The notes under the pieces are model-generated. The model did no database searches and was not told the DNA's origin. It saw nothing but the letters and a program-made list of their open reading frames with translations. A DNA stretch of 64,000 nucleotides, taken from NCBI RefSeq assembly GCF_003343245.1, contig NZ_CP024901.1, positions 558,001 to 622,000 on the forward strand, given 5' to 3'. Origin of the DNA: Photorhabdus laumondii subsp. laumondii (GTDB lineage: Bacteria > Pseudomonadota > Gammaproteobacteria > Enterobacterales > Enterobacteriaceae). The position numbers were made by a program, and so were the translations under genes. This document shows, in pieces, positions 38,723 through 46,768 of the stretch (position 1 is its first letter; every line of letters begins with the position of its first letter).

Positions 38723-38744
38723 ATCCCAGCGCCTTGGCTGAGAT
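38723..38744. terminator. Terminator-like hairpin of module 1
   Basis: ATCCCAGC / GCTGAGAT stem with one mismatch and a six-base loop, ten bases from the end of the YezG-type immunity gene; a degraded version of the 46308 hairpin. Confidence 0.55.
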
Positions 38745-38754
38745 CTCTTTCAGA

Positions 38755-39090
38755 TTAGTTTTCGTATTTGAAGTCTATATTGAGCTTCATTTGTTCTACA
38801 TCAATAGTGACTATACAACCCGACCAATGAGGTTTTCTCTCTGAATGAACATTTTCTATAAAAAATTGTCTTAATGTGACTAATAGTTCCCTCAATCTAT
38901 GATCTATTATCCCGTCTTCAGGTAAAAACCAGCGCATTTCATCGTTGGAATCGATGTAATCATATTTAAATTGACAACAATCACCTTCAGGAGATAACTC
39001 CGTATCCATAATAATTTTTTTCGCATTATCAGGAGCTGCGTTATATAACAATTGGCCGATCTCAGCATATATTTTATCATCTAGACTCAT
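38755..39090 (-). CDS. YezG-type (DUF600) immunity protein of module 1
   Basis: 111 residues, acidic and soluble. The beginning (DKIYAEIGQLLYNAAPDNAK) and the middle (DSNDEMRWFLPEDGIIDHRL) fit the YezG family, known as antidotes to nuclease toxins. The start overlaps the toxin stop by four bases (39087-39090). Paired with the NS_2-type endonuclease tip upstream, a common partnership. Confidence 0.75.
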   Translation of the reverse strand: MSLDDKIYAEIGQLLYNAAPDNAKKIIMDTELSPEGDCCQFKYDYIDSNDEMRWFLPEDGIIDHRLRELLVTLRQFFIENVHSERKPHWSGCIVTIDVEQMKLNIDFKYEN

Positions 39091-40127
39091 TTCTTGCCCC
39101 CAGGAACATTATCTATGTTTAATCTTATTGGCCTTTCATTATCTACCTTATAGGTAACATTAAAACTGACAGGGCGGTTACTATTATCACTATATATAGG
39201 TTGTATTTTCACATCAACCTTCTTACCTGCCTTTAGTTCTTTAGCCCAAGAATTCTCCATCTGCTTCCAGGCACCTTTATTTAAGTTTCCATCCATAGGA
39301 ACAACATTTAATCGCTCGCCTGGGCCACCAAAAATACTAGCGATTAAATGCCCGCCTTCATCTCCCGGATTACCACATTTACCTGCTTTACATTGCTGAT
39401 AAGTATTACGGTCATTCTTGGATAAATGTAGTGAAGTTTCGATATGGACTGGCCTGCTTAATCCATCTGTATGATAAATTTTCTCCCCGCTTGCATGTCT
39501 TACATGATAAATTTTATTGGGTTCAGGCTTATTCAGTACCTTACTCCAACCACCTTTCTTACCTTGTTCAATAAGTACAATGTCTTTCTCTGCGGTAGCT
39601 AAATTTGATTTATTAACTTGCTGATTATGAGCAGCATTAGTGCCTTTTGTACCCGTATTGCCTGTGTCTTTTGTCGCAGGCTTCTTCCCGGCTATCCCTA
39701 GTCCAATTATCCCGCTACTGCCGCCCACTTTCGGCATTACACCAAACTGTTCTGCGAACTCCTTGCCTTCAACAACCTTCTTTACCACATCTGGCAGCGA
39801 CTGGTAAATCGCCTGGGCACTTTCCGCATTCTCCGCCTGCACAAAGCGGTTTAACTGTGCCATCTCCTCACTACTGAGACTGGAGAAGAAAGAAGTCCGG
39901 TTCAGGCCACTGGCGACGTCTGTTCCCGAGTTCATCATTTCCCAGACGGATACCACACAGCCCGGATTATGGGAGCAGTTATCCGCGACACCTTCCTGAC
40001 GATTTTTCTCGCTACGCTCCTTAAACTTGTCGTAAATCGTCTGCTTGTTTGCGCCAGTCTTTTCTGCTTCCAGCAGTTCCTCTTTCAGTTCGTGGACATC
40101 TTTGGCCGTCAGGAAATTATTCTCCAC
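39087..40127 (-). CDS. Displaced CdiA toxin tip with NS_2-type nuclease, module 1
   Basis: About 346 codons from the VENN motif (40116-40127) to the stop. Eleven further codons upstream (to an ATG at 40160) are not cdiA sequence. The C-terminal ~150 residues resemble DNA/RNA non-specific endonucleases of the NS_2 type: DEGGHLIASIFGGPGERLNV with its catalytic His, PMDGNLNKGAWKQMENSWAK and a final beta-rich segment. The preceding ~190 residues are the cytoplasm-entry/pretoxin region with two Cys pairs (ADNCSHNPGC, QCKAGKCG). Cut exactly at VENN from its cdiA body, so not secretable by itself. YezG immunity follows. Confidence 0.75.
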   Translation of the reverse strand: MENNFLTAKDVHELKEELLEAEKTGANKQTIYDKFKERSEKNRQEGVADNCSHNPGCVVSVWEMMNSGTDVASGLNRTSFFSSLSSEEMAQLNRFVQAENAESAQAIYQSLPDVVKKVVEGKEFAEQFGVMPKVGGSSGIIGLGIAGKKPATKDTGNTGTKGTNAAHNQQVNKSNLATAEKDIVLIEQGKKGGWSKVLNKPEPNKIYHVRHASGEKIYHTDGLSRPVHIETSLHLSKNDRNTYQQCKAGKCGNPGDEGGHLIASIFGGPGERLNVVPMDGNLNKGAWKQMENSWAKELKAGKKVDVKIQPIYSDNSNRPVSFNVTYKVDNERPIRLNIDNVPGGKK

Positions 40128-40160
40128 AACAACCCATTCCATTGCGACGTTGACCGCCAA

Positions 40161-40999
40161 ACACCGATTTTCCCAATGCCCTCAGCCAGTTACCACCCGT
40201 TTTTTCCAATGGGCGTTCACCGCCGGCCCCAAAACCCCCTGACGCGCTTTTCGCCCCCGAAGGCCGGTTTTTCCCGCCGCGCTCTGGTCAGTGTAGCGCC
40301 TTTTTCGGCAACGGGCGAACGTCGCCCAACTCGCTTGGGCGGCGGGTGCCCGTTCTGCGGGCGCGGGCGGCACAGAGCCCGCAAGCGGCGCCCCTGCGAT
40401 GCTCTGAGGCACTGTGGCTTCGGTTTGCGTATGACCTTGCATGACCACGCGGTTTTGTTTTGTTCAGGGAAGCCCCCGGGGGCTGCACGGGGCGGCGATG
40501 GCGAGCACGGGAATGAGCAAGGAGCCTGCGACTGCGAACCGGGCGCAGCCAGTGCAGCGGGGTTGGGGCGGGGGGAAGTCAATGAGCGGAGGCCGCAGGC
40601 CGATCTGCCTTCAGGGTTGTTGGCCGGACGTTGGCACGGCAGCTAAAGAAGAACTCAGAGTTGCCGATGTCCGGCTCAGTCGGTTAGAGCATAAGGCGCA
40701 GCCTTGTGCGCCACACCCGCCAATGCTGACCCGCGGGGGCGCAAGACATAATGCCAATTATACGCATTAAGCCGCTCATCAATGCTCAGGCGGTTGCCCG
40801 GGCTCACCGGCGCAGTGCGTATAATTCCCCCGCATTATGTTCAATAGGCGTTGGGCGGCCTGGACCGGCTTAACGGGGACGCTCGTGGTTGAGCCGCCTG
40901 ACGACTATTTACCCCCGCGTGCGCCGATGCCGACGGGCAGTCCGGCCACGGTCTGCCCCCACACCGAACCCGCCCAACTCAACGGGGGCGTGCGGACGC
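40161..40999. other. GC-rich non-coding region of the recombinase element
   Basis: 839 bases of markedly GC-rich DNA, unlike its AT-rich neighbours. Several long open frames exist on both strands, but they overlap each other and lack protein-like composition or ribosome sites. The region contains two inverted dif-like sites (40746-40840), a GGCGCA/TGCGCC hairpin around 40700 and one GCTAAAGAAGAA word also found in the primase gene. It is likely the attachment or replication region of the element. Confidence 0.5.
40746..40840. repeat. Pair of inverted dif-like recombination sites
   Basis: On the minus strand 40766-40746 reads TGCGTATAATT-G-GCATTATGT; on the plus strand 40816-40840 reads TGCGTATAATT-CCCCC-GCATTATGT. 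Arms match the XerC-side (TGCGyaTAA) and XerD-side (TTATGTtaA) pattern of dif/cer sites. Spacers between TAA and TTATG are 6 and 10 bases. They face each other across 49 bases, 160 bases from the tyrosine recombinase gene. Confidence 0.6.
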
Positions 41000-42130
41000 T
41001 CAGCGGCTATCGGCGGTTGAGGTCGGCTCTGAACTGTCCGGCGGCGTGTCCGTGTCGGCGTTATCGTCGGCGTACAGGTCGGCCAGTAAACCCACCTCAT
41101 CGGCGTCGCGGACTTTTTCGTCGGCCATTTGCTCCGCCGGATGGGTGCTGGCGTGCACCGCCTGCAAGGCCCGGATAGAGACCTGCGTATACACCTGGGT
41201 TGACTCCACGCTGGCATGGCCTAACATGGCCTGTATCCAGCGCAGGTCCGCGCCGTTCTCCAGCATCTGCGTTGCCATCGCATGCCGGAACAGGTGGCAG
41301 GCACCTTTTTTCTCAATGCCGGCGGCCCGGATATAACCGCTTACGGCATTCGTGATACCGTTCGGCTGCAACCCGTCGAGACCGTCCATTGCCACGAACA
41401 GTGATTGGATGTCCGGGGTGACCAGCAGTTGCGGGCGAATCTGTTGCTGATAGAACTGGAGCCAGTTTAAGGCCCGTTCGCCGAGGGGCAATACCCGGTC
41501 TTTATTCCCCTTGCCCTGCCGGATGGTCACCGTTTTGCGTGACCCGTCTATGCTGTAGATATCGAGCCGGGCCGCTTCACTGCGTCGTATCCCGGTTGAC
41601 CAGAGCAGCTCCATCAGGGCCCGGTCGCGCGCGCCCTGCAACGTATTCGGGTCAGGCAGCGACAGGATATGCTCGATTTCATCAATGCTCAGGATATACC
41701 GCGGCAGGCGTTTTTCTTCCCGCGGCAACTCAATGTCCGCTGCCGGGTTCGCCAGTATCAGGTTCTGTTTCGTCAGCCATTTGAACCATACCTGTAACGG
41801 CTGCAACTGCGTGCGTTGGGTGCGGATGCTCAGCGGCTCTCCGTTGGTCTTGCGGTACTGGTACAGGTAGCGCTGGTAACGCTCCAGTATTGGCCGCGTG
41901 ATGTCCGCGGCATAGTACAGGCCCCGGTCCGTGGCCCACAGGATAAAGTGATAGGTGTGATGGGTCTGCACTTTCAGCGTGGTTTCCGACCAGTTCCGTT
42001 CCTGCCGCCAGGCCACGAAGCGCAGCAGCAGCGCATACAGGCTTTTTGGGTCATGTGCCGGACCGACAGGCTGACGGTAGACGTCATCGACGGTCAGGAG
42101 ACTTCCCTTGCGGGGTTTACGGTTTGCCAT
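41000..42130 (-). CDS. Tyrosine site-specific recombinase (XerC/XerD-like)
   Basis: 376 residues. An N-terminal SAM-like core-binding domain (about 25-125) precedes the catalytic domain with a full residue set: Arg182 (STGIRRSE), Lys207 (QGKGNKDR), His279 and Arg282 (CHLFRHAMA), His305 (MLGHAS) and nucleophile Tyr314 (TQVYTQV). An acidic tail of ~50 residues follows. The gene starts within the last codons of the primase gene (14-base overlap), so the two are one unit. It probably integrates, excises or resolves the element at the dif-like sites downstream. Confidence 0.92.
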   Translation of the reverse strand: MANRKPRKGSLLTVDDVYRQPVGPAHDPKSLYALLLRFVAWRQERNWSETTLKVQTHHTYHFILWATDRGLYYAADITRPILERYQRYLYQYRKTNGEPLSIRTQRTQLQPLQVWFKWLTKQNLILANPAADIELPREEKRLPRYILSIDEIEHILSLPDPNTLQGARDRALMELLWSTGIRRSEAARLDIYSIDGSRKTVTIRQGKGNKDRVLPLGERALNWLQFYQQQIRPQLLVTPDIQSLFVAMDGLDGLQPNGITNAVSGYIRAAGIEKKGACHLFRHAMATQMLENGADLRWIQAMLGHASVESTQVYTQVSIRALQAVHASTHPAEQMADEKVRDADEVGLLADLYADDNADTDTPPDSSEPTSTADSR

Positions 42131-45100
42131 GATTGACCTCCGGTTGAGATTGAGGGGCGGGCGCAGACAAGGGGCGTGTTTTCTTTTTTCCTTTTATCAC
42201 GGTGTCTTCCGTTACCCCGACTTGCGGTACGCTGAACCCGTGTTCTGCCTGCCCTGATGGGGATTTTTTTACCCCAGACTTAGCCCGGACCTGGCCCAGA
42301 CTTGAGGCAGACTGGCGTTCATTTAAGTCAGACTTGCTCTCATGACCTGTCGGGACGGCTGCCGGCGTTTTATCCCTGTCGGGTACGGGCAATGCGCCTC
42401 TGTGATTATTTTCCTTAATAACTGCGTTTTCATCTGCCCGGACTTGTGCCCCTGCCGGCCCTTGTTCTGTCTGGGCTGACGCGGGTTTTTCTTCCCCAGA
42501 CTCAGGCCAGACTTGCCCCGGACTTGGGGAAGACTTACGACCTTCCGGGTCAGACTTGCGTTCACTGCCGGCGGTTTCTGAGTCCGCTTCTCCGACATCC
42601 AGCAGGCCGCACAGGTGGGCTGCGCCGTTGTCTTCTCCGTCCCACAGCAGTTCATAATGCAGCAGGTGCCCCCGGCTGCCGCCATGCAACAGCAGGTATT
42701 CCATTTCCGTCAGCCGTTGACAGTGGTTTTTGAGCTGGCTGTCGCTCCAGTGGGTAAAGGCGCGGATATCCCGCCGGGTAAAGCGGACTTCATTTGGCTG
42801 GCAGTGCTGGATTTGCGCCTGTGCGTTCACCATCTCTTGTATCAGCAGTAACAGCTTGCGCGTCTGCGGCGGCATTTCATCCAGCGTGCGCCCCAGCACC
42901 TCATGCGCCAGCCGGTTAGCCAGGGCAATGTCGTCCTGGGTGACTTCGATATATTCGATGACCTGCCCGCGGTGGGTGGTTTTCTTCACTTCACGTTGAT
43001 ACTGGTGCAGCAGGGCAATGGCCTGTATCAGCGTCAGGTATTTCATGTGGTCGCGCCGCATCCGGGTTTTGTCTGACAGGAACGTCAGTTGATGGGCGTA
43101 AGGATTGACCACTTTCAGCGGCCTTAACAGGCGCTGGGCGTTCTGGTGTAACTGCGTCAGATAGCCTTTCTCCGAGTCAGCCAGCAACCCGGCCAGCGTC
43201 TGGCGGTGCCGCTGCATGGCGTGGATAGCCTGCGTCTGCTCACGCGATTCGTTGACCGTCAGCACCAGACAGCGGTTCAGCAGCTCTTCATCCACATCAA
43301 TGGCCGTCGTCGTTAACATCAGCATCACCGGTCCCTGTACCCTGTATTCCCGCGTCACCAGTTCGCCGCTCTGCTCGTTCTTGCCGGTGCTGGCGATTTT
43401 CAGCTCGCCGTCGGACTGCAACAGTTTCAGGGCATAGGCCGCCTGCCGCACCCCTTCTTCTTCGGCTATCGCCAGTATTTTGTGTTGCAGGCTGGTTTCG
43501 CCGAGGTAATACAGGCTCTGTCCGGTCATCGCCGAGTACTGGATACGCTCCTCTTCCGGCATCAGGTTCAGCACGGCATCCATCAGGCTGCTCTTGCCTG
43601 CCGCGCTGCTGCTCTGGATTAACACGGCCAGCGGTTTATCGAGTTTGCGCGAGACTGCCGCCAGATACCCGGTCAGCAGATTGGTGGATTCGCCGACCAC
43701 CCCACAGGCGGCCATGTCGTTGATAATCTGTTCTGTCAGGTTCGGCGATGTTAGCAACGCCAGCGCGGCGGCTTCGTCTTCCGCGCTGACCGTCACCGCC
43801 GTTGTCCCTGAGGCTTCGGCGTCGGCTTGCTGTTGCGCGTCCTGTTGCTGCTCCAGCATCAGCAAGACCCGCCCGGCTTCGCGTTTGATGACCGACAGCT
43901 CGCATTCCAGCTCTTGCGCCGCCGTGCTGATGTAGTGCTGACGATGCCGCGCGTGATACATGTCCAGCGTATCCACATGGAACAGGCCGGACGTTTCATC
44001 CCGCACCTGCACATTGACTTTCATCACGTCCGGTACCGGGGATTTTTTCATCCCCCGTATCCGCCAGACCCGGGGGCCGCTTTTCATCAACAACTCACCG
44101 GACGCCGTGCGCTCACAGGGCACGGGGGCAACGGTCAGCGCCGGCGGGGCGGCTAAAGAAGAAGATTTAGCCACCCCGGCACTTTGGGGCTTTTCCGTCA
44201 CCGTCGGCAAGACGGGCCGCTCATGGCTGAACACCGCGCCCGGCGCTGTTCCCTGTCCCAGCCAGACCGCCTGTTGCAAGGCCAGCCCCAGCGCATGTTC
44301 GGCATTGCCGCTTTTCAGCGCATAGTCATTGGCATCCATGCCCGGCGGGAACTGCACCCGCCATGCCTCGATACCGGCTTCCAGTAAGTCAGCCGCCACA
44401 TTAGCCGCGCCACGGTCTCCGGCCTCGTCCCGGTCAAAGGCAATCAGCACCCGCTTCACGCCGTGATACTGCAAGGCTTCGAGATGCTCACGGTTAAACC
44501 CGTTCACCCCGAACGCGGCGATCACGTTGCGGAACCCGGCACACCAGAAGGTCATAGCATCGATCAGCGCTTCGCACAGGATAATTTCCGCAGCGGCTTT
44601 CATCGCTGCCTCATTCCAGACCCCGGCCAGTGGTGAGGACAGGTACAGATGCTTTGGGCTGTCTTTCAGCACTTTGTAATCCGGCTGGGTTCGGCGGCCA
44701 TACAGTTGCAGCACCCGCCCGCGGCTGGCCACACTGGCCGATTCGGCCCAGCCAATTATCGGCACCACGACACAGCCCCGGAAGTGGTCCTGCCGGGTGG
44801 TGGTACGCAACACGCCCAGCCCCGACAGCTTGCCGCGCAACTGCTGACCTTCCTGACTGTCTTTGGACGGCAACAACCCCGCGGAACCGCTGATACCGTG
44901 ATGGCCCGCATACCCCAGTTTAAAGTGGCTGACCAGTTCAGGATGGTTCAGCCCGCGCCGCTCCAGCCAGGCTTTGGCTTCCGGTGACGCCAGTAAGTGC
45001 TGATGATAAAAATCAATCACCTGATGCAACAGCGCCTGCCCGTCATCGTCCAGGTCGGCCAGTTTCGGGCGCGGCAGAGGTGCCGCCTGTGATCCCGGCG

Positions 45101-45431
45101 GGGCGGCTAAAGAAGAAGCGGCCACAACCGCATTGTCCATATCCGGCAACCCGGCCAGCTCCCGCAGCCGGCGGATAGCGATTTTCAGCGTCACCCCTTC
45201 CGTTTGTATCACCCAGTCCAGCACCGATCCCGCTGCGCCACAGCCAAAGCAGTGATACAGGTTCTTAGCAGGCGATATCACCATTGAGGGCGTTTTCTCG
45301 TTATGGAACGGACAGCGCAGCACATAATCCTCACCGCGTTTTTTCATCGGACGGCCTTGCTTACGCGCCAGCCCCAGTAACGAGACGGTTTGCTTTAAGC
45401 GGGCTAAATCGGTATCGGGAACGCGGGTCAT
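42117..45431 (-). CDS. CHC2 zinc-finger / Toprim primase with P-loop helicase-like domain
   Basis: About 1,104 residues from the ATG at 45431 (a longer start at 45458 is possible). Order of domains: CHC2 zinc finger (RCPFHNEKTPS and CFGCGAAGS, residues ~35-75); Toprim (IILCEALIDAMTFW with its Glu, LIAFDRDEAGDRGA with the Asp-x-Asp); a P-loop NTPase (QSSSAAGKSSLMDAV) with an AAA-like continuation; then a low-complexity Ser/Pro/Gln tail. Such proteins prime replication of plasmids, phages and integrative elements. Coupled to the recombinase gene and divergent from an XRE regulator. High GC content marks it as foreign here. Confidence 0.88.
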   Translation of the reverse strand: MTRVPDTDLARLKQTVSLLGLARKQGRPMKKRGEDYVLRCPFHNEKTPSMVISPAKNLYHCFGCGAAGSVLDWVIQTEGVTLKIAIRRLRELAGLPDMDNAVVAASSLAAPPGSQAAPLPRPKLADLDDDGQALLHQVIDFYHQHLLASPEAKAWLERRGLNHPELVSHFKLGYAGHHGISGSAGLLPSKDSQEGQQLRGKLSGLGVLRTTTRQDHFRGCVVVPIIGWAESASVASRGRVLQLYGRRTQPDYKVLKDSPKHLYLSSPLAGVWNEAAMKAAAEIILCEALIDAMTFWCAGFRNVIAAFGVNGFNREHLEALQYHGVKRVLIAFDRDEAGDRGAANVAADLLEAGIEAWRVQFPPGMDANDYALKSGNAEHALGLALQQAVWLGQGTAPGAVFSHERPVLPTVTEKPQSAGVAKSSSLAAPPALTVAPVPCERTASGELLMKSGPRVWRIRGMKKSPVPDVMKVNVQVRDETSGLFHVDTLDMYHARHRQHYISTAAQELECELSVIKREAGRVLLMLEQQQDAQQQADAEASGTTAVTVSAEDEAAALALLTSPNLTEQIINDMAACGVVGESTNLLTGYLAAVSRKLDKPLAVLIQSSSAAGKSSLMDAVLNLMPEEERIQYSAMTGQSLYYLGETSLQHKILAIAEEEGVRQAAYALKLLQSDGELKIASTGKNEQSGELVTREYRVQGPVMLMLTTTAIDVDEELLNRCLVLTVNESREQTQAIHAMQRHRQTLAGLLADSEKGYLTQLHQNAQRLLRPLKVVNPYAHQLTFLSDKTRMRRDHMKYLTLIQAIALLHQYQREVKKTTHRGQVIEYIEVTQDDIALANRLAHEVLGRTLDEMPPQTRKLLLLIQEMVNAQAQIQHCQPNEVRFTRRDIRAFTHWSDSQLKNHCQRLTEMEYLLLHGGSRGHLLHYELLWDGEDNGAAHLCGLLDVGEADSETAGSERKSDPEGRKSSPSPGQVWPESGEEKPASAQTEQGPAGAQVRADENAVIKENNHRGALPVPDRDKTPAAVPTGHESKSDLNERQSASSLGQVRAKSGVKKSPSGQAEHGFSVPQVGVTEDTVIKGKKKTRPLSAPAPQSQPEVNHGKP

Positions 45432-45490
45432 CAGTGACCTCCTGTAAAAACCTGTCAATAGGGTTTGGATAAAAATAACTCGACAATCAT

Positions 45491-45539
45491 ATACTACAGC
45501 TGGTAGTATTTACAACAGTAAGATGTAAAACATGTTGTA
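45491..45539. promoter_or_regulatory. Operator-like inverted repeats between primase and XRE genes
   Basis: Two perfect seven-base inverted repeats: ATACTAC-N5-GTAGTAT (45491-45509) and TACAACA-N15-TGTTGTA (45511-45539), in the 150-base divergent promoter region. Likely binding sites of the adjacent XRE regulator. Confidence 0.6.
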
Positions 45540-45582
45540 GATTAGGGTCATTCAGTCACTTTTTACATCGGTAACAACGACT

Positions 45583-45954
45583 ATGGCCGCCTCCATCAGT
45601 AGTGAAGAACAGGTATTTATGATGACGTTAGGTCAGCGGATTTCTGCCCTGCGTAAACACGCCGGACTTACACAAGCGCAACTGGCTCAGGCACTGAACG
45701 TTTCTCAGCAAGCGGTTCAGTCATGGGAAGCGGGCAGAAGACGGATCCAGATCTCTGTTCTGCCTGAGATAGCAAAGTTACTTTCCGTCTCGCTCGAAGA
45801 ACTGTTCGGCGAAGAGAGCGACACGATCCCCCGTAAACGGGGACCGGCTTCACGGCTTGAGCAACAGATACAGATTATCAGCCAGTTGCCCCGCGCTAAG
45901 CAGAAGCTGGTTTCAGAGATGCTGGATGCGGTAATTGCACAGGCACAACAGTAA
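45583..45954 (+). CDS. XRE-family helix-turn-helix regulator
   Basis: 123 residues. The HTH_3 domain spans roughly 15-72: LGQRISALRKHAGLTQAQLA, LNVSQQAVQSWEAGRRRIQI, LPEIAKLLSVSLEELFGEE. The C-terminal 45 residues are charged and helical (RLEQQIQIISQLPRAKQKLV), probably a dimerisation part. Divergent from the primase-recombinase operon, which it likely represses as a phage-type switch. An internal Met at codon 13 is a possible alternative start. Confidence 0.88.
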   Translation: MAASISSEEQVFMMTLGQRISALRKHAGLTQAQLAQALNVSQQAVQSWEAGRRRIQISVLPEIAKLLSVSLEELFGEESDTIPRKRGPASRLEQQIQIISQLPRAKQKLVSEMLDAVIAQAQQ

Positions 45955-46052
45955 AAGACAGACAGCTAAGAGAAAGGATTTTTTTACGCGGATGGAGCAG
46001 GCGGCAACCTGCCACAACCGCTAACCACAACCAACTAAGCAGGAGTTGATTT

Positions 46053-46295
46053 ATGGCTAACCGCGATTGTAATGCAGATTTAGCGATTTCAAAAGCCCGG
46101 CGCAGCTATAAGGTGGGGTATGCCCGCACCCGCCACGAAGACCGCAGCACCGGTATGACCCGCTATTACAGCCAGCACCCCAGTTTGCATCTTAAAGGCA
46201 ACTGGCTGGAAGAAGCGGGCTTTGCCACCGGACAGCCAGTACAGGTCAGTGTTGAGCACGGGCAGTTGATTATCCGGCTCGTTGAGTACAACTGA
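46053..46295 (+). CDS. symE: SymE-type toxin-like protein
   Basis: 80 residues with the SymE fold signature: YSQHPSLHLKGNWLEEAGFA, TGQPVQVSVEHGQLIIRLVE. SymE of E. coli is an SOS-induced, AbrB-like protein described as a type I toxin with antisense RNA SymR, recently viewed as a nucleoid-associated protein. AGGAG precedes the start. It converges on cdiI across a shared hairpin. SymE genes often sit next to polymorphic toxin loci in enterobacteria, and here its 3' end is copied in both scars. I could not identify a SymR antisense promoter. Confidence 0.85.
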   Translation: MANRDCNADLAISKARRSYKVGYARTRHEDRSTGMTRYYSQHPSLHLKGNWLEEAGFATGQPVQVSVEHGQLIIRLVEYN

Positions 46296-46307
46296 CGGCT
46301 CAAAAAA

Positions 46308-46330
46308 GATCCCAGCCAAGCGCTGGGATC
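46308..46330. terminator. Bidirectional terminator between symE and cdiI
   Basis: Perfect nine-base stem GATCCCAGC / GCTGGGATC with a CAAGC loop, an A-run before it and TTT after it. It serves symE on the plus strand and cdiI on the minus strand. Confidence 0.85.
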
Positions 46331-46340
46331 TTTAGCATGA

Positions 46341-46760
46341 CTAATTACCTTCTATCCATACTTGCTTTATCCAGCTAGCAAGATCAGGCCAACTTTCCTC
46401 GTTATAACCATCAAGCGTCCAGTACTTAATTTTTCCGTCATAATCAATACAATAATAACTGCCATTATCTTCACAGATCGGGAGCAAATTTTCAGGTAGC
46501 CCTTGCTCTCTTGCATCGCTTAACGCTTGTGACAGTTCTCCATAATATTTTTTATCACGGGTAACAGATAACAAATCTATAGTTCCGTAGAATATATTAC
46601 TTATTTTTTTCAAAACCTCTTTATAATCATTTGAAAATTCGAAACCAATTTCTTTTTCATACTGAGAAATTAATTCATCATCTGGCAAATCAACATCATT
46701 TCTTTGACCATCTGATAAGCGTTCGATTTCTTCAATAACATCATTAAGTTTAGTATTCAT
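46341..46760 (-). CDS. cdiI: SMI1/KNR4 (SUKH)-type immunity protein, CdiI
   Basis: 139 residues, acidic. SUKH signature elements: LPDDELISQYEKEIGFEFSN at the N terminus, YKEVLKKISNIFYG, LPENLLPICEDNGSYYCIDY and WPDLASWIKQVW at the end. SUKH proteins are typical antidotes for nuclease toxins in polymorphic toxin systems. It starts eight bases after the cdiA stop and is the cognate immunity gene for the LHH-type tip. Confidence 0.85.
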   Translation of the reverse strand: MNTKLNDVIEEIERLSDGQRNDVDLPDDELISQYEKEIGFEFSNDYKEVLKKISNIFYGTIDLLSVTRDKKYYGELSQALSDAREQGLPENLLPICEDNGSYYCIDYDGKIKYWTLDGYNEESWPDLASWIKQVWIEGN

Positions 46761-46768
46761 ACGTAACC

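Noticed and set aside
40182..41217. Several overlapping frames of 60-225 codons in the GC-rich stretch
   Set aside because: Typical of high-GC DNA with few stops; Arg/Pro/Ala-rich, mutually overlapping, no ribosome site, no recognised motif.
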